In this document: piece after piece, positions 36,912 through 46,362 of the stretch
How positions within the stretch are numbered: position 1 is the stretch's first letter
How the letters are laid out: every line of letters begins with the position of its first letter
DNA from: CAVWDU01 sp963753815
GTDB lineage: Bacteria > Pseudomonadota > Gammaproteobacteria > Pseudomonadales > Halieaceae
Reading direction: 5' to 3'
Assembly (NCBI GenBank): GCA_963753815.1
Contig: CAVWDU010000003.1
Coordinates: 682,001 to 746,000, forward strand
Length of the DNA: 64,000 nucleotides
The notes under the pieces: generated by a model
Databases searched by the model: none
The model's input: only the letters and a program-made list of their open reading frames with translations
Told to the model about the DNA's origin: nothing
Translations under genes and position numbers: made by a program

Positions 36912-37583
36912 CTATTCAGCCCACTCGACAGTAGCGATTTCCTCCACCTGAAGCAGGTTGCCTATCGCTGCTATCCAGGTTTGTACGACCGCATTGCCAT
37001 CCGGTGTGGCAATCCAGGCCAAGGCACTGCAATTGACGAGGACAGTCAACCAGAACAGCAACCTGAACGACGTCTTCCTGGACTTGTGTCGCAGCGCCTG
37101 CTGCGCGACCAGCGCGCCTGGCCAACCGCCGGCGATAGCCATCCAGTGCAGGGTATTCTCGGGGGTTCGCCATGCTCCCGCTCGGGCCGCCTTTTTGTCG
37201 AGCGCATAGGCGAGGAAAGTGATTGCGCTGAGAACAAGGTACGCGGCGGGAACCGCTACAGGCACCCGGCCACCCAGAACCGCATACCACACCACGGCCA
37301 GGAACAGCCCCGCAATCAGCGCGGCGTCCAGTACACTGACAACAAGTCTCATGCGTGGCAAACGATCGCCGGGCAATGCGGCGTGGCCCGCTCGCGGGCG
37401 ACCTTGGCCATCACGGGTGAGCACATAGGTCAACGATTGTCCAACCGCGGGTCGTCGCTCGCGATTGCGCAGGGCGGATACGTGAAGGAACACATCCTGC
37501 CCGCCACCGCTAGGCTCGATGAAACCGAAGCCTCGCTCGTCGTTCCACGCGCGGACCCTGCCCTTGAAGTGCTTCTTTTGCAT
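36912..37583 (-). CDS. Cold-shock domain fused to DUF1294 membrane domain
   Basis: A 223-residue protein. Residues 1-65 are a cold-shock nucleic-acid-binding domain (GRVRAWNDERGFGFIEP with the RNP-1-like KGFGFI variant, QDVFLHVSAL as RNP-2). Residues 85-215 are DUF1294, a small membrane domain of about four helices (FLAYALDKKAARAGAWRTPE, LHWMAIAGGWPGALVAQQ, HKSRKTSFRLLFWL). Such CSD-DUF1294 fusions recur in proteobacteria; no role is established. Start at the ATG 37583; an upstream GTG/ATG frame to 37634 adds residues outside the cold-shock fold. The gene is isolated between opposite features. Confidence 0.9.
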   Translation of the reverse strand: MQKKHFKGRVRAWNDERGFGFIEPSGGGQDVFLHVSALRNRERRPAVGQSLTYVLTRDGQGRPRAGHAALPGDRLPRMRLVVSVLDAALIAGLFLAVVWYAVLGGRVPVAVPAAYLVLSAITFLAYALDKKAARAGAWRTPENTLHWMAIAGGWPGALVAQQALRHKSRKTSFRLLFWLTVLVNCSALAWIATPDGNAVVQTWIAAIGNLLQVEEIATVEWAE

Positions 37584-37704
37584 CCGGTCAAATTTCACTG
37601 CTGCTGAGTGAACTAGAGCCAGCTTAGCGAGCAACCCCTGAACGCCAAAGCATCAATCGCGGAAAGTGCGAAAATCTTCGCAATCATGGAGCGGGTGGAC
37701 GGTG

Positions 37705-38532
37705 TCAGGGCTCGTAGGGCCTGGTATTGCCAAGCTCAAACCACTTTTTGTGCAGGTTGAGCAGCAGGCCCGTCTTCTCGAACACTTGCAGGTAGTTACG
37801 GAGCAGGTTTTCGAGCTGCTCGTCACCCCGGGCGATCGCGATACCCAGTGGCTCGATAGACAGCGGCGGGGTCAGGAGATGTAGCTTCGCGTCGGGATGC
37901 TGCTGCTTGGTCAGGGCCAGGATCGGCATATCCGCTACCATTCCGTTCGCCTTTCCAGCCAGCAGCAGCTGCACACCTTCATCGTAATTAGCCGCGGCGG
38001 TCAGTGTCGCATTTGGCAATTCCTGTTTGATCAGGGTTTCACTGGTGGACCCCTTCAGCGCCACGAGTTTTACCCCGGAACCGTCCTTCAGGCCGCCGGA
38101 CGACTTCAACTGTGCTACCGTTTTGGCATTAGCCAGCACAGACTTGCCGGACAACATGTAAGGGCCTACGAAACTGACTTCGCGTGACCTTGCCGCGGTA
38201 ATGGTCATGCCGGAGATGACCATATCGACCCGCCCGTTCTCAACGGCGCCGAGCAACTGGTTGAAGGGCATTTTCACAATTTGCAGTTTGACTTTCATCA
38301 GTCGCGCCAGCTGCTTGGCCAGGTCTACATCGAACCCCATCAGCGACTTCGATTTGCCATAGGAAAAATTGAAGGGTTGCTGGTTGCCCGACATCGCAAC
38401 TTTCAACACGCCCTGCTCGACCACACGGTCCAGGGCCGGGCCGGCGCCGAGGCTCAGGCTCGAGAAGCACAGCGCCAGCATAAATGCCATGGCACGGGGC
38501 AGTTTCCTGAAAACGCGGGTAAGCAGTGTCAT
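37705..38532 (-). CDS. Family 3 extracellular solute-binding protein (amino acid ABC transporter type)
   Basis: A 275-residue periplasmic protein. Signal peptide MAFMLALCFSSLSLGA, then a PBP type 2 fold: GVLKVAMSGNQQPFNF, LMGFDVDLAKQLARLMKVKL, MVISGMTITAARSREVSFVG, GSTSETLIKQ, and a C-terminal LRNYLQVFEKTGLLLNLHKK. Members bind polar amino acids or opines and deliver them to an ABC permease, or act as sensor or enzyme domains. No permease or ATPase gene is next to it, so it is an orphan. The start at 38532 has a strong AAGGAG site eight bases upstream; the longer frame is not supported. Confidence 0.9.
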   Translation of the reverse strand: MTLLTRVFRKLPRAMAFMLALCFSSLSLGAGPALDRVVEQGVLKVAMSGNQQPFNFSYGKSKSLMGFDVDLAKQLARLMKVKLQIVKMPFNQLLGAVENGRVDMVISGMTITAARSREVSFVGPYMLSGKSVLANAKTVAQLKSSGGLKDGSGVKLVALKGSTSETLIKQELPNATLTAAANYDEGVQLLLAGKANGMVADMPILALTKQQHPDAKLHLLTPPLSIEPLGIAIARGDEQLENLLRNYLQVFEKTGLLLNLHKKWFELGNTRPYEP

Positions 38533-38744
38533 CCTGGACTCCTTAATCTGGCGGATAATGGCGCCCGATACAGCCAGCATTCTCCGGGAACCGGGGTGCG
38601 ACCGCAGCGGACTGGTATAGCCCCGATACCATGCCACATCACGGCGTGAAAATCAGTGCCGGACCACCCGCTTTTAAAGGGGAGTCTCAGCACACTTCTC
38701 CTTGCTCTTGCAAGAGAGCGGGCTCCCCGCCCGGGAGGCGGCGC

Positions 38745-38955
38745 GGACTCACGCCATCACAAGGTAGCCGGGTATCGGCTCGCCCAGAGCGTGGTAGGCC
38801 GGGTGCTCGCGGATGCTATCGAGGTTCGGGAGATAACCGCGCCACTCAGGCCAGCCGTGTCGGCAGGTCGTCCTGCAAACCTGCCGCGACGAAATCCCCG
38901 TCTTCGAAGCCGTTCGCCCGCGCCCTTCACTGCTCAGAGCGGCAGGGCGGCTTTA
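38745..38955 (-). pseudogene. Possible C-terminal gene remnant
   Basis: In the space before the penicillin acylase one reverse frame reads WPEWRGYLPNLDSIREHPAY, then HALGEPIPGYLVMA and a stop near 38754; a second frame just upstream has GDFVAAGLQDDLPTRLA. They look like two halves of one protein end separated by a frameshift. The family is not recognised and the piece is short, so this is tentative. Nothing else was seen in 38638-39040 apart from the Shine-Dalgarno sequence of the acylase. Confidence 0.25.
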
Positions 38956-39040
38956 AAAATCGTGAATCTTGACTAATATTGTTCTGGGAGCTGCGCTGGC
39001 AGCCAGCTCACTGTGGGTGGTTTCAGTCTGGAGGAAGGGT

Positions 39041-42007
39041 ATGAAAACCGGTATCAATGCAGTTGTGGCAATCATCGTGGGGTTCCTGTGCCTGGCATCG
39101 GGCAGCCTGGTGGCGGCCCTGGAGCTACCGGGATTGACCAAGAAAGCCGAAATCGTCCGCGATGCCGAGGGTGTCGCACACATCAAGGCCCGCAATGAGC
39201 AGGATCTCTATTACCTGCAGGGCTGGGTCCACGCCGAGGACCGGCTCTTCCAGATGGACCTGACCCGCCGGCAGCCCAGTGGCACGCTCGCAGAACTGTT
39301 CGGGCCCTCGTCACTGGCCGGCGATGTGCAGAGCAGGACCATCGGTCTGCGCCGCGCCGCGGAGCGCTCCGCCACCGCCCTGTCGGCAGAGAGCATTGCG
39401 GCCCTGGAGGCCTACACCCGGGGCGTCAACGACTGGGTCAAGTACGGACCGGGTCTGCCCCCGGAGTACGCGGCCCTCGGCTTCACCGATCGTGAGGATT
39501 TCAGGCCCTGGAACATCGTGGACAGTATCGTGATCGGTAAGGCCGTCGCCTTCAGCCTGTCTTTTGACCTGGACGTCGGCAACACCGAGAACCTGCAGGC
39601 CTATGTCCAGGCGCTCGGCCCACAGGGCAGTATCGTGTTCAGCCAGGACGTGTTCCGCTCTCAGCCTTTCGACTGCGCCTCCACGGTCCCGGACGCCACC
39701 GGCCAGTTCCCCTTCGTGCCCGGTGCCCGGGCCGACAGACCCGGAAGCCTGTCCGCCGCCGACCCTGGATGCCGTCGGCAAAGGCAAAGGCAAAGGCAAG
39801 GGAAACAGCAATGGTAAAGCGGTCGGGCGGGCAAAGTCTTCGGTGCCTGCAAACCTTCCGCACGGCGCTATTTCCTCCTCGGCCATCGACAAGATGGCCA
39901 GGGAGGCGGCCAAAAATCTGCGCAAGTCTTCGTTCATCCGCAACGTTCTGGATGCCGACGGCACCATTGGCTCCAACGAGTGGGGAATCACCCGGGCGCT
40001 GGGCGCAAACGGCCTGCCTATCATCGCCAATGACCCCCACCTGTCGCTGAACGCCCCTTCGACGTTCTACCCCGTCGGCCTCGAGGCACCGGGCCTGAAC
40101 GTGTTCGGGAGTAGCTTCCCCGGGATATCAGGTGTCGTCCTCGGCCATAACAAGCACATTCACTGGGGCGCGACCACCAACCCGATGGATGTCACCGACA
40201 CGTTTGTCGAGCTGCTCGTCTTCGACGAGGCCGGAGTCCCGGTCGCGACGCTCTTCCAGGGCAATCCCGAGCCGGTGGAACTCGTTCCCGAGGAGTTTTT
40301 CTTCAATGCAGGCGGCTCGCTGGTCCAGGCGCCCCCGGGCGGCGGCATACCCCCATTCACGATAATCGTACCGCGTCGCAATAACGGGCCGATCATCCAG
40401 CAGCTCGCCGGCGGCGCTCCCGGCGCGGTGGTACCCGCTCTCAGCGTCCAGTACACGGGCTACAGCGCTACCCGCGAGTTGGATGCTTTCCGGATATGGA
40501 ACGAGGCGAAGAACCTCAAGGATTTCCAGGAGGGCCTGGCGCTGTTCGACTTCGGCTCCCAGAACTGGGTTTACGCCGACAACGCGGGCAACGTTGCCTA
40601 CTTCGTCAGCGCCGAAATGCCGATCCGCAGCGACCTGCAACAGGGCGTGGTAGCACCCGGGGAACTGCCCGGATTCTTCCCCCCCGGCGTACCCGTGCCG
40701 CCGTGGTTCATCCGCGATGGCACCAGCGGTGTCCACGAGTGGTTGCCGGTGCAGAACCCCCAGCCGGGCCAGGCCGTTCCCTATGAGGTGCTGCGACAGG
40801 ACGAACTGCCGAACACATCAATCCCGCTGCAGGCTGGTTCGTCAACGCCAATAACGACCCGGCTGGCACGGTGCTCGACAACAACCCGCTCAACCAGGTG
40901 CGCGCCGGTGGCCAGGGTATCTACTACCTGAACCCCGGATATGCCGGCGGGTTCCGCGCCGGGACCATCACCCGGCGGGTTCGTGACTACGTCGACAGCC
41001 AGGGTGAACTCAGCAAGACGGACCTGCAGTCCATCCAGTCGGATGTCACCCTGCTGGATGCCCGTTTCTTCGTCCCCTATATTCTGGCTGCCTTCGACAA
41101 TGCAGGGCAGCCCGGTAAACCTGACAAGCTCGCCGACCTGGCCGGCGACCCACGCGTCGCCGAAGCGGTGGGCCGGCTGGCCGACTGGGACTTCAGCACG
41201 CCCACCGGGCTGCAGGCGGGCTACGACGACGGCGATCCGGTGGTACCGACGTGGACCCTGCTGCCGGCACCCGGCGCCGCGGAGATCGATCGCAGCGTCG
41301 CCGCCACCCTCTACAGCGTCTGGCGTGGCCAGGCGGTGCGCCGGCTGCTGGATGAGCCGCTCGCAGGCCTTCCCAGGCCGGGCAGCGCACAGGCAATGAC
41401 AGCGATGCAGCACATTCTGCGCACAGACGGCGGCACCGGAATCATCGATTTCTTTGCCACGAGTGATATCGGCGACCCGCTGGACCAACGCGACTATAAG
41501 TTGCTGTCAGCACTGCAGGCGGCGCTGGACCTGCTGGCAAGCGACGAGTTTGCACCGGCTTTCGCCAACTCCACGAACCAGTCCGACTACCGCTGGGGCA
41601 AACTCCACCGTATCGTTCTCGATCACCCCTTCATTGATGCATTCAGCATCCCGCCACAACCTCCGCAAGTGTTCCCGCAGCCGGTACCGGGACTCAGGGG
41701 CTTTCCCACAGATGGTGGATTCAACGTGGTGGACGCCTCGTCGCACAGCGCGAGAGCCGATGATCTCAACGACTTCATGTTCGGCAGCGGCCCCGTCCGA
41801 CGCTTCGTGAGCGAGCCGCAGGGGGCTTTCAAAAGTGGCGCGGAGTCGATCTGGGCCGGCGGTGTCAGCGGCGTCCCGTTCCCGGGCAACCCGTTCTACG
41901 CAAACCTGCTTAACTACTGGCTGGTCAACGAAACGCTGCCGTTGGTGTTGCGCGCGCGCGATGTAACTAACCCGACGGTAACCACTGTGGTGCCGGGCGG
42001 TAGCTGA
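39041..42007 (+). pseudogene. Penicillin acylase family N-terminal nucleophile hydrolase, two single-base indels
   Basis: Joined over two frameshifts this is an exported Ntn-hydrolase precursor of about 985 residues. GGAGGAAGGGT lies just before the ATG at 39041, followed by a signal peptide (AVVAIIVGFLCLASGSLVAA). The alpha part has VRDAEGVAHIKARNEQDLYY and AEDRLFQMDLTRR. A linker with repeated Lys-Gly (GKGKGKGKGNSNGK) precedes the beta-chain start G/SNEWGITRA, where the Ser becomes the catalytic N-terminus after self-cleavage. NDPHLSLNAPSTFYP and NKHIHWGATTNPMDVTD follow. One extra base near 39725-39745 and one missing base near 40815-40818 break the frame. Related enzymes cleave beta-lactam side chains or acyl-homoserine lactones; substrate unknown. 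Confidence 0.88.
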
Positions 42008-42386
42008 GCACAAATTCAGCCTGCTGCCCTGGAGCTGGCCCAAAGCGAGAGGAGCAACGCGAGACAAAACAATGCCCGTCAGCGAATCCGGACAGCTAGA
42101 CTGCGAGTGCCGGTGGAAAACTGACGAGGTGCGTGATCATGATGGCCGCTGGCGCCCTGCTATCATGCGTTGCTAACCGGACCACCCACCGGGTTTTAGG
42201 TGCAGCCGCTCATTGCGGTAGATCGTTCCCTGACTGCTGAATCCAAGCCGCATTTCCCATCAGATACAGGACCAAACCATGGGTCGGCTTGGTATTCGGA
42301 CGATTTAGAGAGTTCTGGCTGAACACGGCGAATGCAAAGGCCAGGAAAGGTGAACTGCGGATACTCTGCCTCCAACCGGCGCGGCT
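42008..42386. other. Intergenic region without recognised gene
   Basis: These 379 bases between the acylase stop and the end of the Asp/Ser-repeat gene hold no ORF with protein character, no hairpin with a T run and no repeat I recognise. Short plus-strand frames here (for example from 42289) run into the antisense of the Asp-Asp-Ser repeat and are artefacts. Confidence 0.5.
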
Positions 42387-43184
42387 TCAGTCGTCCGAGT
42401 CATCCGAGTCATCCGAGTCATCCGAGTCATCCGAGTCATCCGAGTCATCCGAGTCATCCGAGTCGTCCGAGTCATCTGAGTCATCTGAGTCATCCGAGTC
42501 ATCCGAGTCATCCGAGTCATCCGAGTCATCCGAGTCATCCGAGTCATCCGAGTCGTCCGAGTCGTCCGAGTCGTCGTCCTTGTTGTCATTCGAGTTATAG
42601 CCGACCAGTTTCGCCTTGCCCCTTATCCTCGCAACTTCTTCCCCGGCCGGCACGAACAGGCCCAGTTCGGTGTTCAGGAGGTCAGAGGTGTCCTGAGTCA
42701 ATGTCAGGACAATCTTCCTGGACACCACCTTGCCGGATTTGTTGATTGAGATCTCACTCTCGTCGATCAGCACGAGATTAAAAACCGGCATCCTCTCGGA
42801 GATATCGCCGTCAATCTCGACCACCCCTGTCACCTGAAGGCTGTCACCGAGCATCTCCAGCGAAAGGTTGTGAAACGCGACGAGGGTTCCATCGAGACCT
42901 TTCAGGCGAAACCCACCAGTATGGTTTATCTCACCGGTATACCCTGAGAGATCAATGACCCCACCACCGACCGGGAAACGCAGCTGACCAATGCTCCGAC
43001 CACGCTTGGCAGGCTTGATCGCTGAACTGACTACCCCGGCGGCCTCCATCGAACCCAAAAAATCCTTGTTCAGAGTGAGCAGGCTCTGCCCCGCTGACCC
43101 CTTTAACTGGAGCGTCGGCGCCGCCACCGAAGCGCCGTGGGCAAAGCCCAATGCGATAACTGAACCGGCGACAAACTTCTTCAT
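42387..43184 (-). CDS. Secreted protein with C-terminal Asp-Asp-Ser repeat tail
   Basis: A 265-residue exported protein. A perfect-looking site (AAGGAG, six bases) precedes ATG 43184 and a signal peptide (FVAGSVIALGFAHGASVAA). The mature domain of about 180 residues is beta-rich with no recognised family (QLRFPVGGGVIDLSGYTGEI, NLSLEMLGDSLQVTGVVEID). After NSNDNKDD come about 20 DSD units to the very end, encoded by 20 tandem 9-base repeats. The tail is extremely acidic and could bind Ca2+ or keep the protein soluble, as in Sdr-type surface proteins, though no anchor is visible. Tail length is likely to vary between strains by slippage. Confidence 0.85.
   Translation of the reverse strand: MKKFVAGSVIALGFAHGASVAAPTLQLKGSAGQSLLTLNKDFLGSMEAAGVVSSAIKPAKRGRSIGQLRFPVGGGVIDLSGYTGEINHTGGFRLKGLDGTLVAFHNLSLEMLGDSLQVTGVVEIDGDISERMPVFNLVLIDESEISINKSGKVVSRKIVLTLTQDTSDLLNTELGLFVPAGEEVARIRGKAKLVGYNSNDNKDDDSDDSDDSDDSDDSDDSDDSDDSDDSDDSDDSDDSDDSDDSDDSDDSDDSDDSDDSDDSDD
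42390..42569. repeat. Twenty tandem 9-bp repeats (GTCATCCGA type)
   Basis: Twenty consecutive 9-base units with consensus GTCATCCGA; variants are GTCGTCCGA (units 1, 9, 19, 20) and GTCATCTGA (units 10, 11). On the reverse strand they encode Ser-Asp-Asp. All changes are synonymous on that strand (TCG/TCA for Ser, GAC/GAT for Asp), which shows selection for the peptide, not just slippage. Confidence 0.95.
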
Positions 43185-43339
43185 GATAATCTCCTTGTAA
43201 ATCACGCGAAAAATTCCCAAAGTCGTGGAATAGTGCGTGATTGGCCTACACTTTACTCGAGTCTAGCTCTGCGCAATGAGCGCCTCAACTGCTTTTCGTA
43301 TGAAAGCGACGTTTCCGCCAGCGGGAGTCTACTGCTCAA

Positions 43340-44074
43340 GTGCCATTTAAACCTCCGATTGCCATCAGCTACCGTCCGAAGAAGGACGACTACCTGCCGG
43401 TAGTTATCGCCTCGATCCGACGTTACCTTGGAGACTGGCCCATTGCGTTGATTTGCGAGGCGAAGGATCTGCCGCCGCCAGACTGGCTGGAGCGCAATGC
43501 AGTATCTGCAATCACGGACTGGCAACACTCACAGGACGCAAACAAGGTCCAGCGGTTCTGGGAGCACCAGGCGGTCTTCTCCCGCTACTACGAGAGCTGG
43601 ATCTGGTGGCATGACGACATGCTGTTGCTGCGCCCCGTGGCAGATCCGGTGCGGGAATTCAGCCAACCAATCGTTGCCAGAAAACGGGCCAACCGGCCGA
43701 ACCGCAAGCTATCCAACTGGCACCGCTGGTTGTGGGATACGCTGACCTTTTTTGACTGCCAGAATATCCCAGCGCCAAACCCGGTGATGCACATTCCGCG
43801 AGTGGTAGATCGGCAATCGCTGTCATTAATTCCCGAGCAATGGAACCGGTCCAGGCTATTATTTGAGCCGACCTATCTGTTGTCGCACTGGCATCGGCTC
43901 GGCCTGCAGCCACAGCTGATCAAAGGTTACCGAAAGAGCGTGTTTACAGGTGAAATGCCGGCTATATCGGAGTTGGGGTCGGCCGGTTTTACGATACTCA
44001 ATTGGGGCCGGAAAATAGACCACGAGTCTGCCAGACGCGAGTTCGGCAGGTTGTACCCGCTGTCATTCGAATAG
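43340..44074 (+). CDS. Uncharacterised protein with DD motif, possibly glycosyltransferase-like
   Basis: A 244-residue soluble protein, GTG start (VPFKPPIAISYRPKKDDYLP). I do not recognise the family firmly. The order of a beta-strand ISYRPKKDDYLPVVIASIRR, a second strand ALICEAKDLPPPDW and the central WIWWHDDMLLLRPV, with two Asp after an aromatic strand, resembles the DxD-type sugar-nucleotide site of GT-A enzymes or Stealth-type phosphotransferases. HLxW-type residues in the second half (WHRLGLQPQLIKGY) are unassigned. No signal peptide or membrane helix is seen. It ends eight bases before the convergent alpha/beta hydrolase. Without neighbours in polysaccharide synthesis the role stays open. 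Confidence 0.6.
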   Translation: MPFKPPIAISYRPKKDDYLPVVIASIRRYLGDWPIALICEAKDLPPPDWLERNAVSAITDWQHSQDANKVQRFWEHQAVFSRYYESWIWWHDDMLLLRPVADPVREFSQPIVARKRANRPNRKLSNWHRWLWDTLTFFDCQNIPAPNPVMHIPRVVDRQSLSLIPEQWNRSRLLFEPTYLLSHWHRLGLQPQLIKGYRKSVFTGEMPAISELGSAGFTILNWGRKIDHESARREFGRLYPLSFE

Positions 44075-44082
44075 CGGCACGC

Positions 44083-45054
44083 TCAGCGTGAGACTTGCGT
44101 GCTCCACTGCGCCAGAATCGAGCGCAGCACACTCACAAATGCGATTGGCTCATCCAGCATCAGGTGATGACGGGCGCGGGGAATACCGATGATCGGGACG
44201 TCCGTGCCGCCGCACTCACGAAAATAGTCGGCTGAATCATCGTCAAAAAGCACACTATCCTGACCATAGACGATGGCTTTGCGACCCGGCGTTGCAGCGA
44301 TGGTTTTTCCTTGCTGCAACATGCGCTCCTGAGCGCCAAAGTCACTTTGAAATACGCTCGTATCAAATTTCCAGGTCCACCCCCCTTCAACCTGCTTGAG
44401 AGAGTGATAGGCCATGTAGTCGAGCAGGTAGGGGGCATTCACCGGCTGCGACGGGGACAGCACAAACCGCCCCTTGGCCGCTTCATAATCAGGATAGATG
44501 CGATTGGGGCGACTCCGGTCTGAGCGCATCGGCTTTTCCGTATCGAAGTGTGCCTTCAGTCGCTCCGGGCGCAGCACCATCAGGTCGCAGATGATCAGTC
44601 CACCAAACAATGTATGCCGATCCTGCATCGCTGTTAACGCGACATGGCCGCCATAGGAGTGGGCGATCACAACGGGTTTGACCGCGTGCTCGAACAAGCC
44701 TGTCGCACGCGCCACATCCTCTACTTCGGCAGCGCGCACGGGATCAGGATACGACTCACGCACACCCGAGTCCCCCATTCCGGATAAGTCAAACGCCACT
44801 ACATTATATTGCTTAGCCAGAAAAGGGGCGATAAATGCGAAGCAACGGGCGTGGGCCAGAAACCCATGCATCAGCAACAACCCGGGGTTCTCCGGATTGC
44901 CCCAGTGGAAATAGTGGATATCGCAACCACCAGACTTTACCCAGCCCTCCTCCCGTGGAACCAGCAGCGCCTCCTCCAGCCAGGAGGGAACATCCCCTGC
45001 ATCGGGCGGTAGTTCGCTCGCAAGATCAGGAATCGAGGTTGCCTGGGTATTCAT
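44083..45054 (-). CDS. Alpha/beta hydrolase
   Basis: A 323-residue cytosolic alpha/beta-hydrolase-fold enzyme. The nucleophile elbow is VVIAHSYGGHVAL, the oxyanion strand LLLMHGFLAHARCF, the acid probably in VYGQDSVLFDDDS and the base in RARHHLMLDEP. This arrangement resembles small ester or epoxide hydrolases of the HGF/HGG type that lack a lid signature. The first 35 residues (ASELPPDAGDVPSWLEEALL) form a helical extension. Its start lies 243 bases from the end of the AraC regulator, on the same strand; that interval holds no feature. Substrate not predictable. Confidence 0.88.
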   Translation of the reverse strand: MNTQATSIPDLASELPPDAGDVPSWLEEALLVPREEGWVKSGGCDIHYFHWGNPENPGLLLMHGFLAHARCFAFIAPFLAKQYNVVAFDLSGMGDSGVRESYPDPVRAAEVEDVARATGLFEHAVKPVVIAHSYGGHVALTAMQDRHTLFGGLIICDLMVLRPERLKAHFDTEKPMRSDRSRPNRIYPDYEAAKGRFVLSPSQPVNAPYLLDYMAYHSLKQVEGGWTWKFDTSVFQSDFGAQERMLQQGKTIAATPGRKAIVYGQDSVLFDDDSADYFRECGGTDVPIIGIPRARHHLMLDEPIAFVSVLRSILAQWSTQVSR

Positions 45055-45297
45055 ACACGTCCATTAGCGCCCGAAGGCAAAAATCTGAAACAACGCCTTG
45101 AATTATAACCGGTTGGGTAGCTATGAGTCGCCTGCCATTGCTGCGGCTGGTGCATCACACTCAGAAGAACGGGCTACCCACGTACCGGCTCAGCGGCCAA
45201 TGACCTCATGTTCACATCGGAGCGCGGCCTCAACCCGAGCCTGGCATCATGAATGACGCCTCGCCAGTATGCAGAATGCCGCTCAACGAACCTTCTG

Positions 45298-46362
45298 TTA
45301 ATCTCGAGAATACGCGATGGTGCGTCGAAGCTGGGGAGACTGCGGCTCTTCCGCTGATGTTGTCCTGAAATGTAACGGTGACACACCCGTTCTTTGACGA
45401 AACGCTCTGGTGAAGTTCGACGCATTCCTGTAGCCGAGTTCCACGGCAATGTCTGTCACCGTTTGATCGGATCCAGCGAGCCTTTCAGCTGCAAGCTTGA
45501 GACGGGTTTCCGAGAGCAGGTGGGAATAGCTCTGCCGACTCTCTGCCAGCCTGCGCTGCAGACTGCGCCGGCTCATCATCATCGATTCCGCAACGAGATC
45601 GATGTGAAGTTTGCCGCCTGACAATAAAGACTCAATCTGGAACTCCACCAAGTCTGGAAAATCCAGGGGTATTGAACGTGATGCAGCCGCCCCGGGTTCG
45701 CCGGCTTTTTCCGTCCCATCACCTTGAAACACCCTGGTCATCTCAAAATTGGAGATCGTTATGAAGGTTAGGCCGGAACCCCGAAAGATCGGCGAGCCAT
45801 CCAGCAGCTCGGAATCCGGCAGGTTCTCCCTGCTTCTGTAGGCCAAACTGATCGCTCCCGGTGCCCAGCCTGATCCCAGGGAGCACTTGAGGACTGCGAT
45901 GGTCGTGAGGATAGACTGGAGATGGGTCTGATACGAACCCAGGCCTGGGTCGCCAACCGTGTCCAGATTAAGGCGAAAGTGATCACGGTGCCTGGACAGC
46001 CATAATCGCTGACCGGTTATAAGCAGGTTGTACAATTTGGCGCCCTTTTCAAGGTACTCGTAAACCGTCCTGGACTCCGAGACCAGCTTCCCGTAAGACC
46101 CATATCCACCGAGGGTCGCCGGCAGGCCGATAACCAGAGGGAGATGATCACTGCCGACTGCGTGACAGGCCAGTTCTCCGAATTTGAAAGCGCGCCTGAG
46201 AGGGACGAGCGCTTCATCAGATTCCAGGATTTCTTCGAAAATACCAGCGCCCGACAGCAGTTGGTCAACTGGAGTTCCAATGGATTCCAGCCCGCGCAGA
46301 TAACGCTTGATCAGCGCCGCACGCGTCGCTGGAATCCTGACCTTGCTCGGGGTCGCAGACAC
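45298..46362 (-). CDS. AraC family transcriptional regulator (OruR-like), paralogue of the one at 21.5 kb
   Basis: A 354-residue regulator, GTG start, with an arabinose-binding-type N-terminal domain (LVPLRRAFKFGELACHAVGS, GSYGKLVSESRTVYEYLEKG, LLITGQRLWLSRH) and a C-terminal double helix-turn-helix (KLHIDLVAESMMMSRRSLQR, VTDIAVELGYRNASNFTRAF, RQRTGVSPLHFR). It shares the same sequence landmarks with the AraC protein at 21474-22493, so both come from one duplication or family expansion. It is divergent from the phosphoesterase-nuclease-phosphatase operon 186 bases away and probably activates it. A low-phosphate or nucleotide signal is an attractive guess only. Confidence 0.92.
   Translation of the reverse strand: MSATPSKVRIPATRAALIKRYLRGLESIGTPVDQLLSGAGIFEEILESDEALVPLRRAFKFGELACHAVGSDHLPLVIGLPATLGGYGSYGKLVSESRTVYEYLEKGAKLYNLLITGQRLWLSRHRDHFRLNLDTVGDPGLGSYQTHLQSILTTIAVLKCSLGSGWAPGAISLAYRSRENLPDSELLDGSPIFRGSGLTFITISNFEMTRVFQGDGTEKAGEPGAAASRSIPLDFPDLVEFQIESLLSGGKLHIDLVAESMMMSRRSLQRRLAESRQSYSHLLSETRLKLAAERLAGSDQTVTDIAVELGYRNASNFTRAFRQRTGVSPLHFRTTSAEEPQSPQLRRTIAYSRD

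Noticed and set aside
42289..42600. Plus-strand ORF with Ser-Ser-Glu repeats, and other-frame Met-Thr-Arg repeats
   Set aside because: These are antisense or out-of-frame readings of the Asp-Asp-Ser tail of the reverse-strand gene, which has the signal peptide, ribosome site and synonymous variation.
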